A DNA stretch of 64,000 bases, taken from contig NZ_CANKWO010000003.1 of assembly GCF_947487515.1 (NCBI RefSeq), positions 637,103-701,102 on the forward strand, read 5' to 3'. The position numbers and the translations under genes were made by a program. Origin of the DNA: an uncultured Litoreibacter sp. (GTDB taxonomy: Bacteria > Pseudomonadota > Alphaproteobacteria > Rhodobacterales > Rhodobacteraceae). Numbering within the stretch: position 1 is the stretch's first letter; every line of letters starts with the position of its first letter. Below the pieces are notes generated by a model. That model saw only the letters and a program-made list of their open reading frames with translations, was not told the origin of the DNA and did not search any database. Of the stretch, positions 55,809 to 64,000 are shown piece after piece.

Positions 55809-57146
55809 TTGAATAAGTTTGAAGCATTGGGGATTTCCCCGAAAATCGCCGAGAAGTTGGAAGACAACGGCATAACAACACCAACGCCGATCCAAGAAGA
55901 GGCCATCCCGATCATCCTGACCGGCCGCGACGTCATGGGCCTTGCCCAAACCGGCACGGGTAAGACGGCGGCTTTTGGTCTGCCAATGATCCACAATCTG
56001 GTAAAAATTGGCACGAAGCCTGCGTCACGTACTGTGCGTGGCCTCATTCTTGCGCCCACCCGTGAGTTGGCCAAGCAAATCTGCGACAACCTGAAGATGT
56101 TCCAAGGCGGCGGACACCTGAAGATCAATATGGTCGTCGGCGGTGTCTCGATAAACCCGCAGAAAAAGGCGCTAGAGCGCGGGACCGACATTCTGGTCGC
56201 AACACCAGGGCGACTGATCGATCTGCTGCAACAAAAGGCGGTTGTGCTGGGGGACGCCCAGTATCTGGTGCTGGATGAGGCGGATCAAATGCTCGACATG
56301 GGCTTTATCCATGCGCTGCGCCAAATCGCACCTTTGCTGCCGAAAGATCGTCAAACGCTGTTGTTCTCGGCCACCATGCCGAAACTGATGGAAGAGTTGG
56401 CCGCGACCTATCTGGATCATCCGCGCCGCGTCCAAGTCGCAGCTCCGGGTAAAACCGCTGACAAGATCACGCAATCGGTTCACTACATAGCCAAGGCGGC
56501 TAAGAACGATTTGCTGCTTGAGCTGATGGACAAGCACCGCGATGACCTCGCACTTGTGTTCTGCCGCACCAAGCATGGTGCGGAAAAGCTGATGAAGCTT
56601 CTGGACAAGAAGGGCTTTGCGGCCGGATCCATCCACGGCAACAAGTCGCAAAACCACCGTGATCGTTCCTTGGCGGCGTTCAAGGCGGGGGATTTGAAAA
56701 TCCTCGTGGCGACCGATGTGGCCGCGCGTGGTATCGACATTCCTGGTGTGGGGTTTGTGTATAACTACGACCTTCCGAATGTGCCCGAAAGCTATGTCCA
56801 CCGCATTGGACGGACCGCGCGTGCAGGCCGCGAGGGCGAGGCGATTGCATTTTGCGCGCCCGACGAAATGGGCGAGCTGAAGGACATCGAGAAGCTGCTC
56901 AAAATCACCATTCCATTGGGTGGTGGTCGTCGCTGGGAACGCCACGAAGAGGAAAAGAAGCCCGCACGCGGAGGCGGCGGCAATCGTGGTGGCGGTCGCC
57001 CGGGTGGTGGTGGAGGCGGTCGTCGCGGCCAAGGCAAGCCGAAGCCTGCAGGCGGCGGTGGCGGCGATGCCCCATCCGGTGGCGCGCCGAAACGCAAGCG
57101 CAATCGTCGTCGTCGGGGGCAAGGTCCGGCAAACGCTGCGGCGTAA
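55809..57146 (+). CDS. DEAD-box ATP-dependent RNA helicase
   Basis: The 445-residue protein has the Q motif (TPTPIQEEAI), Walker A (AQTGTGKTA), PTREL, DEAD (LDEADQ), SAT, RGIDIP and HRIGRTARAG. The C-terminal 70 residues are Gly/Arg/Lys-rich (GGGNRGGGRPGGGGGGRRG, then KRKRNRRRR), an RNA-binding tail like RhlE. TTG 55809 is the start: GAGAGGAC is well placed and MNKFEALGIS fits the family. Confidence 0.92.
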   Translation: MNKFEALGISPKIAEKLEDNGITTPTPIQEEAIPIILTGRDVMGLAQTGTGKTAAFGLPMIHNLVKIGTKPASRTVRGLILAPTRELAKQICDNLKMFQGGGHLKINMVVGGVSINPQKKALERGTDILVATPGRLIDLLQQKAVVLGDAQYLVLDEADQMLDMGFIHALRQIAPLLPKDRQTLLFSATMPKLMEELAATYLDHPRRVQVAAPGKTADKITQSVHYIAKAAKNDLLLELMDKHRDDLALVFCRTKHGAEKLMKLLDKKGFAAGSIHGNKSQNHRDRSLAAFKAGDLKILVATDVAARGIDIPGVGFVYNYDLPNVPESYVHRIGRTARAGREGEAIAFCAPDEMGELKDIEKLLKITIPLGGGRRWERHEEEKKPARGGGGNRGGGRPGGGGGGRRGQGKPKPAGGGGGDAPSGGAPKRKRNRRRRGQGPANAAA

Positions 57147-57149
57147 GTT

Positions 57150-57419
57150 ATGAGCACCCTTCAAAAGGTCATGGCGATTATTATGACCCTAGTCACAGTC
57201 TGCTTCGGTGGGCTGTGGGCGCTGGGCTATATGTACACCATGGCGATGGCCTGTGCGTTCGGAAACCCCTCAGGCAATTGCTCCCCTCCCTTGCCTTGGC
57301 AAATGCATGGTGAAGACCTGCAGATTTTTGTTTTGGTTCCGGGGGCGATATTCTTGGGATTGCTCGGTGTGACAATACTGCTCTGGCGATCCAAGCCGGA
57401 CGCCGACAGCGAGACATGA
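57150..57419 (+). CDS. Small two-helix membrane protein of unknown function
   Basis: The 89-residue protein has two predicted membrane helices (MAIIMTLVTVCFGGLWALGYM and FVLVPGAIFLGLLGVTILLW) around a loop with two Cys (CAFGNPSGNCSPPLP). It follows the helicase gene by 3 bp in the same operon. No family is recognised. Confidence 0.75.
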   Translation: MSTLQKVMAIIMTLVTVCFGGLWALGYMYTMAMACAFGNPSGNCSPPLPWQMHGEDLQIFVLVPGAIFLGLLGVTILLWRSKPDADSET

Positions 57420-57420
57420 A

Positions 57421-57442
57421 AAAGGGGCCGCGAGGCCCCTTT
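57421..57442. terminator. Bidirectional intrinsic terminator
   Basis: AAAGGGGCC-GCGA-GGCCCCTTT is a perfect 9-bp stem with a GNRA loop, flanked by A and T runs on either side (AATTTT downstream). It serves the helicase operon and the convergent ssb gene. Confidence 0.92.
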
Positions 57443-57463
57443 AATTTTGTGCAGTTCTAATTT

Positions 57464-57985
57464 TTAGAACGGGATTTCGTCGTCGATATCGCTGGACGGG
57501 CTGGGTTGTCCGCCGCCACCGCCAGAGGGTCCGCTGTCATAGCCGCCACCCATCGGGTCGCCACCATAACCGCCGCCACCACCGCCACCAGCGTAGCCGC
57601 CGCCACCACCGCCGCCGCCTGAACCGCCACCATTCGGGCCGTCGAGCATGGTCAGCGTGCCGCCAAAGCCTTGCAACACAACCTCGGTGGAATAGCGGTC
57701 AGCGCCGCTTTGATCTTGCCATTTGCGCGTTTGCAGCTGGCCTTCGATGTAGACTTTGGAGCCTTTGCGCAAATATTGCTCTGCGATGCGGACCAAACCC
57801 TCTTGGAAGATCGCAACAGAGTGCCATTCGGTTTTTTCACGACGTTCGCCGGTGTTGCGGTCTTTCCAAGTCTCGGAAGTGGCGATGCGAAGGTTGCAGA
57901 CCTTGCCGCCGTTTTGGAAATTTCGAACTTCTGGGTCGCGCCCCAAGTTGCCGATGAGAATGACTTTGTTAACTGAACCGGCCAT
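57464..57985 (-). CDS. ssb: Single-stranded DNA-binding protein
   Basis: The 173-residue protein starts [21 protein letters not shown] and has the OB fold to about residue 110, then a long Gly-rich linker (about 50 residues, with runs of Gly) and the acidic tail DIDDEIPF that binds partner proteins. The frame to 58027 is rejected. It protects single-stranded DNA in replication and repair. Confidence 0.96.
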   Translation of the reverse strand: MAGSVNKVILIGNLGRDPEVRNFQNGGKVCNLRIATSETWKDRNTGERREKTEWHSVAIFQEGLVRIAEQYLRKGSKVYIEGQLQTRKWQDQSGADRYSTEVVLQGFGGTLTMLDGPNGGGSGGGGGGGGYAGGGGGGGYGGDPMGGGYDSGPSGGGGGQPSPSSDIDDEIPF

Positions 57986-58157
57986 ATGCTTGCGTCTCCC
58001 GAATCTTGCTTTTGTGAACTTATACACGTCGGTATTTGGTTCATGGAAGACTTACAACCACACTCTGTAGTGGGCAGGAATTTGCGCAGGGGGTGGTTAA
58101 TACATTTGAAACATCTATATTGCGCAAACGTGCTGGTGGTGAATGGAACTGAAAACT

Positions 58158-58784
58158 ATGCGTAAGCTATTGGTGGCATTGATGGCATTTTCGATTGCCG
58201 CGCCGGTTTTACCGGACATGGGGCAGGCTGAAGGCTTGGTTGCTTCGGGATCCAGCAGCAATCGTGGATCGCTTTTCAAATCTCAGGCGCGCCTATTGGA
58301 TGGGCGCTTGTCGAAGCAGTATAAATCATCTGCCAAGTTGCGGCCGGGCAGGGCCTCTTTGGCCTCTCTCAATAGCGGCTCTTTGCGATCGACATCGATC
58401 CCCCGCTACACCGGCTCACAGAAAAGCACCTATTTGGGGGATGCGAAACGTGCTGCGCGCAAGCATGGAATCCCACAAGATTTGTTTTTGCGTCTGATCC
58501 AACAAGAAAGCGCATGGAAGCCGCAAGTGGTGTCCCACGCAGGCGCAATTGGTCTGGCGCAATTGATGCCGGGAACTGCGCGGCTGTTGAAGGTGAACCC
58601 GCGTGACCCCAAGCAAAACCTAGAAGGTGGCGCGCGCTACCTGAAGCAAATGTACCGCAAATTCGGCAGTTGGCGTTTGGCGCTTGCGGCTTATAACGCT
58701 GGCCCTGGAGCGGTTGAAAAGCACGGCGGCGTGCCCCCCTACAAAGAAACGCGCAACTACGTGCGCAAAATTCTAGGAAGCTAG
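58158..58784 (+). CDS. Lytic transglycosylase (SLT domain)
   Basis: The 208-residue protein has a signal peptide ([19 protein letters not shown]) and an SLT domain with the catalytic Glu in IQQESAW near residue 115, [13 protein letters not shown] and [26 protein letters not shown]. It cleaves peptidoglycan glycan strands. ATG 58158 has GGAAC upstream; ATG 58143 is an alternative. Its end overlaps the convergent aroB by 12 bp. Confidence 0.88.
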   Translation: MRKLLVALMAFSIAAPVLPDMGQAEGLVASGSSSNRGSLFKSQARLLDGRLSKQYKSSAKLRPGRASLASLNSGSLRSTSIPRYTGSQKSTYLGDAKRAARKHGIPQDLFLRLIQQESAWKPQVVSHAGAIGLAQLMPGTARLLKVNPRDPKQNLEGGARYLKQMYRKFGSWRLALAAYNAGPGAVEKHGGVPPYKETRNYVRKILGS

Positions 58785-59891
58785 GGCGTCACTTAGGGTC
58801 GCTTTGACGATCTTGGGGTCCACCTCTGACGTGACAAACGCCTGTCCTATGCCGCGGGTCATAATGTAGTTCAGGGTGCCTTGGGTGACCTTTTTGTCTT
58901 GGCCCATCAGTGTCATCAAGGCCGCTGCGTCTGGCAGGTCACCTTCTATATCGCTGAGATCGGTTTTCATGCCCATGTCCTTAAGGTGGGCACGAACACG
59001 GCTTGGGTCTTCTTGCGAACACAGACCAAGGCGGGAGGAGACCTCAAACGCAAGCGCGCAACCGATGGCCACCCCTTCACCGTGCAACAATCGGTCAGAG
59101 TACCCTGTGGCGGCCTCTAATGCGTGCCCGAAAGTGTGCCCCAAGTTGAGCAAGGCTCGGTCACCTTTTTCGGTTTCGTCACGCTCTACGATATCGGCCT
59201 TCATCTGGCACGACCAGCGCACGGCTTCGATCCGCTTGGCAATATCGCCTTTGGCCAGAGCCGGCGCATTGCCTTCAAGCCAGTCAAAGAATGCGGCATC
59301 GCCCAAAAGTCCGTATTTTACGACTTCGCCGTATCCCGCAAGGAAATCACGCTCGGTCAAAGTTCCAAGTACCGCAACATCCGCCAGAACCAAAGAGGGC
59401 TGGTGAAACGATCCGATCAGGTTTTTCCCATGAGAGGAATTGATCGCAGTTTTTCCGCCTACAGAACTGTCCACCTGTGCCAGCAAGGACGTCGGTATCT
59501 GCACGAAACGTACCCCACGGCGCAAAATGGCCGCGGCAAAGCCAACCAAATCCCCGATGACGCCGCCGCCAAAGGCCACGACCATATCACCGCGCTCTAC
59601 CTTTTGCTCCAGCAGCCATTCAACCGTTTCGGTCAGGTAGCGCCAGCATTTGGTGGCCTCCCCTGAGGGCAGGGTCAGATGCACCATCTCCACTCCTGCG
59701 GCACGTAAGCCATTGCGCAAGCTGTCCAAATGCAGGGGCCCCACAGTGTCATCCGTGATAACGGCAACCTTTGGGCGCGACAGAAATGGGGCGACCCAAT
59801 CGCCTGCATTAGCCAGCAACCCGTGGCCGATTTCTATGCGGTAGCTGCGCTCGCCCAAGGCAACTTGGACGGTTTCATGCGGTTGGCTCAT
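58773..59891 (-). CDS. aroB: 3-dehydroquinate synthase
   Basis: The 372-residue enzyme has the AroB motifs [40 protein letters not shown] and [16 protein letters not shown] with metal-binding His residues. It makes 3-dehydroquinate in the shikimate pathway. Its start overlaps the aroK stop (ATGA), the classic aroKB pair. Confidence 0.96.
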   Translation of the reverse strand: MSQPHETVQVALGERSYRIEIGHGLLANAGDWVAPFLSRPKVAVITDDTVGPLHLDSLRNGLRAAGVEMVHLTLPSGEATKCWRYLTETVEWLLEQKVERGDMVVAFGGGVIGDLVGFAAAILRRGVRFVQIPTSLLAQVDSSVGGKTAINSSHGKNLIGSFHQPSLVLADVAVLGTLTERDFLAGYGEVVKYGLLGDAAFFDWLEGNAPALAKGDIAKRIEAVRWSCQMKADIVERDETEKGDRALLNLGHTFGHALEAATGYSDRLLHGEGVAIGCALAFEVSSRLGLCSQEDPSRVRAHLKDMGMKTDLSDIEGDLPDAAALMTLMGQDKKVTQGTLNYIMTRGIGQAFVTSEVDPKIVKATLSDALAS

Positions 59892-60445
59892 GTGTTGGTC
59901 TCTTTTAGCAGGTTAGCGGTGTTCAGCGTTTCTATGACCTTTTGCGCCATATCTTCGATGGAGTACTCGGGCTGGGCTTCGACGAACATCGCCGCTTGTT
60001 CATAGATCGGGGTGCGGGCGTTAAATATTTCGGTCAATGTGGCCAGCGGGTTGTCTGTCTGCAACAAGGGGCGTGTCGTTTTATGCCGTACGCGCGACCA
60101 TAACAGTTGCAAGTCCGCCTTCAGCCAGATCGCCACGCCTTTTTCGGCAATCAGCGCACGGTTTGTATCACTTAGAAACGCCCCGCCACCGGTTGACAGA
60201 ACCGCAGGCTCACCCTCCAGCAGCCGCGCTATGACCTCCGTTTCCCGCGCACGGAAAAACGCCTCGCCATCGCGCTCGAATATCTCGGCAATCGAGCGAT
60301 CAGCTGCCCGCACCAGTTCTTCATCGCTGTCGATGAACGGGACGTCCAAGATACGTGCGACGGCCCCGCCTATGGCGGTTTTTCCGGCGCCCATCATGCC
60401 CACGAGGACCAAGGGGCGGGTCAAAGTCATGGTTTTCGGTGGCAT
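59888..60445 (-). CDS. aroK: Shikimate kinase
   Basis: The 185-residue kinase has Walker A (GMMGAGKTAIG), the shikimate-binding DSDEEL, and STGGGAF. It phosphorylates shikimate. I use ATG 60445 (MPPKTMTLTRP), which has GAGCGAGAG upstream; TTG 60457 would add four residues. Confidence 0.94.
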   Translation of the reverse strand: MPPKTMTLTRPLVLVGMMGAGKTAIGGAVARILDVPFIDSDEELVRAADRSIAEIFERDGEAFFRARETEVIARLLEGEPAVLSTGGGAFLSDTNRALIAEKGVAIWLKADLQLLWSRVRHKTTRPLLQTDNPLATLTEIFNARTPIYEQAAMFVEAQPEYSIEDMAQKVIETLNTANLLKETNT

Positions 60446-60570
60446 TCTCTCGCTCAATTTGTCGAATTCTGTCCTGAATGGCGTGAACTTGTCGGAAAAG
60501 CCATATATGATTCACTCAACAGGTACAAAAGACGGCACTAAAAAGTGCCCAGACAAAAGGCAGACGCAGC

Positions 60571-60705
60571 GTGGTAAGGCTTTTAAAAGCTCTGATTTTT
60601 CTAATCGTGATAGGTGTTATCGGCATAATCGGCTATGCGTATCTGGGCGATCTTAGCCCAAGCCGAGTCGAAGTGAATCAACCGGTTACTTTGGATGCGA
60701 ATTAG
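60571..60705 (+). CDS. 44-residue single-helix membrane protein
   Basis: GTG 60571 opens a short frame coding LLKALIFLIVIGVIGIIGYAY followed by GDLSPSRVEVNQPVTLDAN, i.e. one membrane helix and a periplasmic or cytoplasmic tail of about 20 residues. The pattern is familiar to me from small hypothetical proteins of Rhodobacterales, which supports it being real. Its stop overlaps the next gene by 11 bp. It is divergent from aroK. Confidence 0.7.
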   Translation: MVRLLKALIFLIVIGVIGIIGYAYLGDLSPSRVEVNQPVTLDAN

Positions 60706-62272
60706 AAAGACGGCAGCATTCTTGGCCATTTTTGGCTGCATGGCGACCTCAGTTGGGGGGCTGCGCGCCGAAGAGCCATTGTCAGCCATCGATTGGTTGT
60801 CAAATGCCGTCGAAGCACCCAAGGTCGTAGTCCCGCCGGTCATTCCACAAGCAAAACCCGTGGACGATGTGTCGCGCAACGCCACCCCAGAGGCCGTTGT
60901 CACCACCAAGCTGGGCGCGCCAAGCCGCGATGCGGTCGGCCTTGTTCCCAGTTCGGTCACGGGCTTGCCAACCCGCTTTTGGGGGACGAGCAGCTCGCAG
61001 TCTCTTGCGGCGGAGCTGAACAATTTACGTCCCGACCTGCCTCCGCCGCTTGCCGAACTTATACGGCGGGTGCTGTTGGCGGAATTGGCCCCGCCCATCG
61101 ACAGCGGATCAGCCGAGGTGTTGTTCCTTGCGCGGGTCGATGCGTTGCTTGCTTTGGGCGCGTTGGATCAGGCGAAAGCGCTGCTGGACCGCGCGGACCC
61201 CGGAACGGTTTCGCTGTTCCAGCGCTGGTTTGATGCAAGCTTGCTGATTGGCGATGAAGATGCCGCCTGCGCACGCATGTTGCGTCAGCCCGATTTGTCG
61301 CCCACCTATCCGGCCCGCATATTTTGTATGGCGCGTGCCGGTGACTGGACGGCTGCAAATTTGACCCTGAGTACCGCTAAGGCTCTAGACGCCATTCCCC
61401 TAGCAGAGGACGCGCTACTCGCGCGGTTTCTAGACACTGAGCTGTTTGAGGGGGAAGCGCCCTTGCCGGTACCCACCCGCGTCACGCCTTTGGCCTTCCG
61501 CATGCATGAAGCGATCGGGGAGCCCTTGTCGCTGTCCACATTGCCCAACGCTTTCGCCTTTGCAGCCCTTTCGGAGAATGGCGGCTGGAAGCCACGGATC
61601 ACGGCCGCCGAACGTCTGGCCCGTACGGGGGCCATTCCCCCTTCAAGGCTTTTGGCCAGCTATAGCGAGCGCCAGCCCGCCGCCTCTGGTGGGGTTTGGG
61701 ACCGTGCCGAAGCCGTGCAAGCCTTTGAAGTGGCGCTGATCGCGCGTGACCCAAATGCTGTCGCGACACAATTGCCCAAGGCCGTTCGCACGATGCGCCG
61801 CGCAGGTTTGGAGCCTGCATTGGCGGCGATGTTTGGCGAAGCATTACTGGGGCTGCCTTTGCCCGAAGCGACGCGGAAGGCTGCGACCCGATTGATGATG
61901 TTGTCCCCCGCATATGAAGCGGCGGCGCAGGCTGACGTTCTGGCCACCGACACGGCCGAAATTTGGACAGCGGTTGCAACAGGCGACACGGCGGCGCTGT
62001 CGCGTTTGCAACAAACCGGACATCTGGACGCGGTGGAAACAGCTGTCGCGGCAGCCTTTACCACGGATGAGATATCAACACCGATGGGGGCGTTGATAGA
62101 GGGCGGCAATCTGGGATTGGCAACCCTCAGATCGGTCAAGATGATGGAAGACGGCACCAGCGCTGACCCCAAGGCCTTGGAAGACGGCCTGCGCAGCCTG
62201 CGCCGTTTGGGGCTGATTGACATAGCGCGACGCATGGCATTGTTCGTCTTGATCACGCGGCCTGGCGAGTGA
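60695..62272 (+). CDS. Periplasmic or surface protein of unknown function
   Basis: The 525-residue protein starts with a signal peptide (MRIRKTAAFLAIFGCMATSVGG) and is Ala/Leu-rich with many helical, TPR-like stretches (for example RVDALLALGALDQAKALLDRADP). I do not recognise a family. It overlaps the 44-residue membrane-protein gene and the xerD-type gene (GTGA), so all three likely share an operon. Confidence 0.75.
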   Translation: MRIRKTAAFLAIFGCMATSVGGLRAEEPLSAIDWLSNAVEAPKVVVPPVIPQAKPVDDVSRNATPEAVVTTKLGAPSRDAVGLVPSSVTGLPTRFWGTSSSQSLAAELNNLRPDLPPPLAELIRRVLLAELAPPIDSGSAEVLFLARVDALLALGALDQAKALLDRADPGTVSLFQRWFDASLLIGDEDAACARMLRQPDLSPTYPARIFCMARAGDWTAANLTLSTAKALDAIPLAEDALLARFLDTELFEGEAPLPVPTRVTPLAFRMHEAIGEPLSLSTLPNAFAFAALSENGGWKPRITAAERLARTGAIPPSRLLASYSERQPAASGGVWDRAEAVQAFEVALIARDPNAVATQLPKAVRTMRRAGLEPALAAMFGEALLGLPLPEATRKAATRLMMLSPAYEAAAQADVLATDTAEIWTAVATGDTAALSRLQQTGHLDAVETAVAAAFTTDEISTPMGALIEGGNLGLATLRSVKMMEDGTSADPKALEDGLRSLRRLGLIDIARRMALFVLITRPGE

Positions 62273-63207
62273 TCCTTTCGGCGGATATGTCGCGTTGGAT
62301 CCAGACCTTTCTGGATGCCCAAGCCGCTGAATTGGATGCCTCCGAGAACACTTTGCTGGCCTACGGGCGTGATTTGATCAGTTTTGCCGAATGGCTGACC
62401 GACCGTGGGCCTACCTTCGAAACCGCTTCTCGGGCGGATGTGGAGGACTATTTGATCCATTGCGACGATCAGGGGCTTGCACAATCCACGCGGGCGCGAA
62501 GACTGTCGGCCATCAAGCAAATTTACCGGTTCGCCTATGAGGAAAACTGGCGAGAAGACAATCCGTCGATCCAGATTAAGGGGCCAGGGCGCAAGAAGTC
62601 CCTCCCCAAGACGCTAAGCGTGGAGGAAGTCGACAACTTGCTTGGTGCGGCGCAAACCTCTGCGCGCAGGCAGGAAGACCGGTTGCGCAACACCTGCTTG
62701 ATGGAGCTTCTCTACGCCACAGGCATGCGGGTTACGGAGCTGGTGACCTTGCCCGTCTCCGCCGCGCGCGGCGATCCGCGCATGTTGTTGGTCAAAGGGA
62801 AGGGCGGCAAGGAACGTATGGTGCCATTGGCGGCCTCCGCCCGTGATGCGCTGGCAGTCTGGATCGAGGTGCGCGACGAGTTGGATGCGGCCGCACAAGC
62901 CAAAGGCAAGCCTGCGTCCCAATTTCTCTTCGCGTCTCGCAGCAAGGCCGGTCACCTGACGCGCCACCGCTTTTACTTGTTGATCAAGGAATTGGCTGTG
63001 GCAGGCGGGGTGGACCCCGCAAAAGTGACACCGCACACCTTACGCCACGCCTTTGCGACGCATCTCTTGGCCAATGGGGCCGACTTGCGCGCCATTCAAA
63101 CGTTGCTCGGACATGCGGATATTTCAACGACCGAAATCTACACACATGTTTTGGATGAACGCTTGAAAGAGCTGGTGTTGGATCACCACCCCATGGCAAA
63201 CGGTTAG
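62269..63207 (+). CDS. xerD: Tyrosine recombinase XerC/XerD-like
   Basis: The 312-residue protein has an N-terminal SAM-like core-binding domain (about 1-95) and a C-terminal catalytic domain with Arg (ATGMRVTEL), Lys (KGKGGKERMVPL), His-x-x-Arg (TPHTLRHAFATHLL), His (LLGHADIS) and the nucleophile Tyr (TEIYTHV). It resolves chromosome dimers at dif. XerD is likelier than XerC by the N-terminus, but I cannot separate them with certainty. GTG 62269 overlaps the upstream stop; ATG 62287 is also possible. Confidence 0.9.
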   Translation: MILSADMSRWIQTFLDAQAAELDASENTLLAYGRDLISFAEWLTDRGPTFETASRADVEDYLIHCDDQGLAQSTRARRLSAIKQIYRFAYEENWREDNPSIQIKGPGRKKSLPKTLSVEEVDNLLGAAQTSARRQEDRLRNTCLMELLYATGMRVTELVTLPVSAARGDPRMLLVKGKGGKERMVPLAASARDALAVWIEVRDELDAAAQAKGKPASQFLFASRSKAGHLTRHRFYLLIKELAVAGGVDPAKVTPHTLRHAFATHLLANGADLRAIQTLLGHADISTTEIYTHVLDERLKELVLDHHPMANG

Positions 63208-63208
63208 C

Positions 63209-64000
63209 TTACTGCCTAAGTGATTGCGGAAGAACATCCTCGCTGGGCCAAATGCCAGTGCTGAGCGCAGTATCATAGCCCAAAGTTAGCCCCGCACGCG
63301 CCATGGATGCCGCCGCTTGCTCAAAATCATATTCCAACGGGTGAAAGCGAGGGCCGTCGGCGGATAGGACCGCGTAGCGGGTCTGGGGGCGCCCATCATG
63401 GGGGGGCATTCCGATAACACCCGCATTGATCCACGCCTTACCGTGGATAGAGCGTTCAAAGGGAATACCGCAATGTCCCGCGATCACCGCATCGACCGAT
63501 CCGGTTTGCGCTTCGATCAGCGCGATCTGCTCAGCAAAGACCTGCGTCCTGTCATCGGGCCAAAGGAACTGGGCGACATCACGCGCGCCGCCGTGGATCA
63601 CCGCATAGCGCTTGCCCAAATGGGTGAATACCAACCAATCGGGGGTGGTGCTCCAAAATTCGCGCGCGCGTGTTCCGATCTGCTGCGCGGCAAATGTATA
63701 CCATGACTTCGAAGCTAGATCGCAGGCGCTGCCATCTTCAAATCCGCAGCCACAATCGGATGCACCGTCCAACAATTGCTGTTCGCAATTGCCAAGGATC
63801 GCAGGGCACCCCCAAGCGGCCAAGCGTTCGGCACAAATCAACGGATCGCCGCCATAGGCCACTACATCGCCGGTAAAGATGCAATTTGACGCCGGAATGC
63901 CTTGTTGCTGTGCGACGTCCAAGAGCCGCTCCAAAGCCTGAGCATTGGAATAGATGCCGCCAAACAACACGACATCGCCGTGCAATTCCCCTAAGCTCTG
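63209..64000 (-). CDS. Metallophosphoesterase-like protein with altered metal motifs (partial, 5' end off window)
   Basis: About 264 residues are visible; the start lies beyond the right edge. The calcineurin-like fold is clear: GDVVAYGGDP, AILGNCEQQL, VIHGGARD and IAGHCGIPF. But the first metal motif, usually D-x-H, reads GGIYSNAQALE, and the GNHE motif reads GNCE, so several ligands differ. A Cys-rich part (CGCGFEDGSAC) sits in the middle. A subfamily like this occurs in Rhodobacterales. Catalytic activity is uncertain. Confidence 0.82.
   Translation of the reverse strand, partial: QSLGELHGDVVLFGGIYSNAQALERLLDVAQQQGIPASNCIFTGDVVAYGGDPLICAERLAAWGCPAILGNCEQQLLDGASDCGCGFEDGSACDLASKSWYTFAAQQIGTRAREFWSTTPDWLVFTHLGKRYAVIHGGARDVAQFLWPDDRTQVFAEQIALIEAQTGSVDAVIAGHCGIPFERSIHGKAWINAGVIGMPPHDGRPQTRYAVLSADGPRFHPLEYDFEQAAASMARAGLTLGYDTALSTGIWPSEDVLPQSLRQ

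Overview
The window is a chromosomal segment from an alphaproteobacterium, most likely a marine member of the Rhodobacterales (Roseobacter group). The evidence is gene content and style: a TRAP transporter next to a fused 5-oxoprolinase, a non-pyrrolysine MttB-family methyltransferase, an ABC-type nitrate system with NirBD/NasA and a shortened CysG, a Fur/Mur-type regulator, a hybrid malic enzyme, and many ATGA or TAATG start-stop overlaps. This is inference from families; no 16S gene is present. No insertion sequence, prophage or CRISPR array was seen.

Layout. 1-828: a divergent copper-type pair, a CueR-like regulator and a glutaredoxin/membrane protein cut by the window edge, with a recognisable CueR promoter between them. 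829-1633: a stretch without a convincing gene. 1634-3714: argD-argF. 3923-11055: a winged-helix regulator, a DctMQP TRAP transporter and a divergent 1200-residue 5-oxoprolinase/hydantoinase fusion, with two strong operator palindromes. 11237-12596: a glutathione transferase and a WYL regulator. 12632-25100 (all minus strand): a complete nitrate assimilation unit nasT-nrtA-nrtB-nrtCD-nirB-nirD-nasA-trpD2-like-cysG, mostly translationally overlapping. The nrtA leader carries a textbook ANTAR two-hairpin antiterminator fused to an intrinsic terminator.

25291-29304: an SDR, then the zinc uptake regulon znuA / zur-znuC-znuB with Zur-like palindromes. ZnuA carries four 45-bp tandem repeats coding a His-rich arm, and ZnuC has a His-rich tail. 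29328-32510: a 1060-residue cobalamin-type reductive dehalogenase fused to its own FMN/[2Fe-2S] reductase, the most unusual gene here. 32624-36776: a HAD phosphatase, an MttB-family methyltransferase, and an H-NOX/HNOBA-GGDEF pair that probably links NO or redox sensing to cyclic-di-GMP. 36841-36915 is tRNA-Glu.

37018-64000 is mainly housekeeping: recJ, glpX, a ceramidase-like protein, hom, a TetR regulator, a DnaQ-BRCT exonuclease, glyA, NAD kinase, a VOC-cupin-cupin fusion, maeB, tyrS, anmK, eno, a TPR-sulfotransferase, a Fur/Mur regulator, a DEAD-box helicase, ssb, a lytic transglycosylase, aroB-aroK, a 44-residue membrane protein, a periplasmic protein of unknown function, a XerC/D recombinase and a metallophosphoesterase-like protein cut by the right edge.
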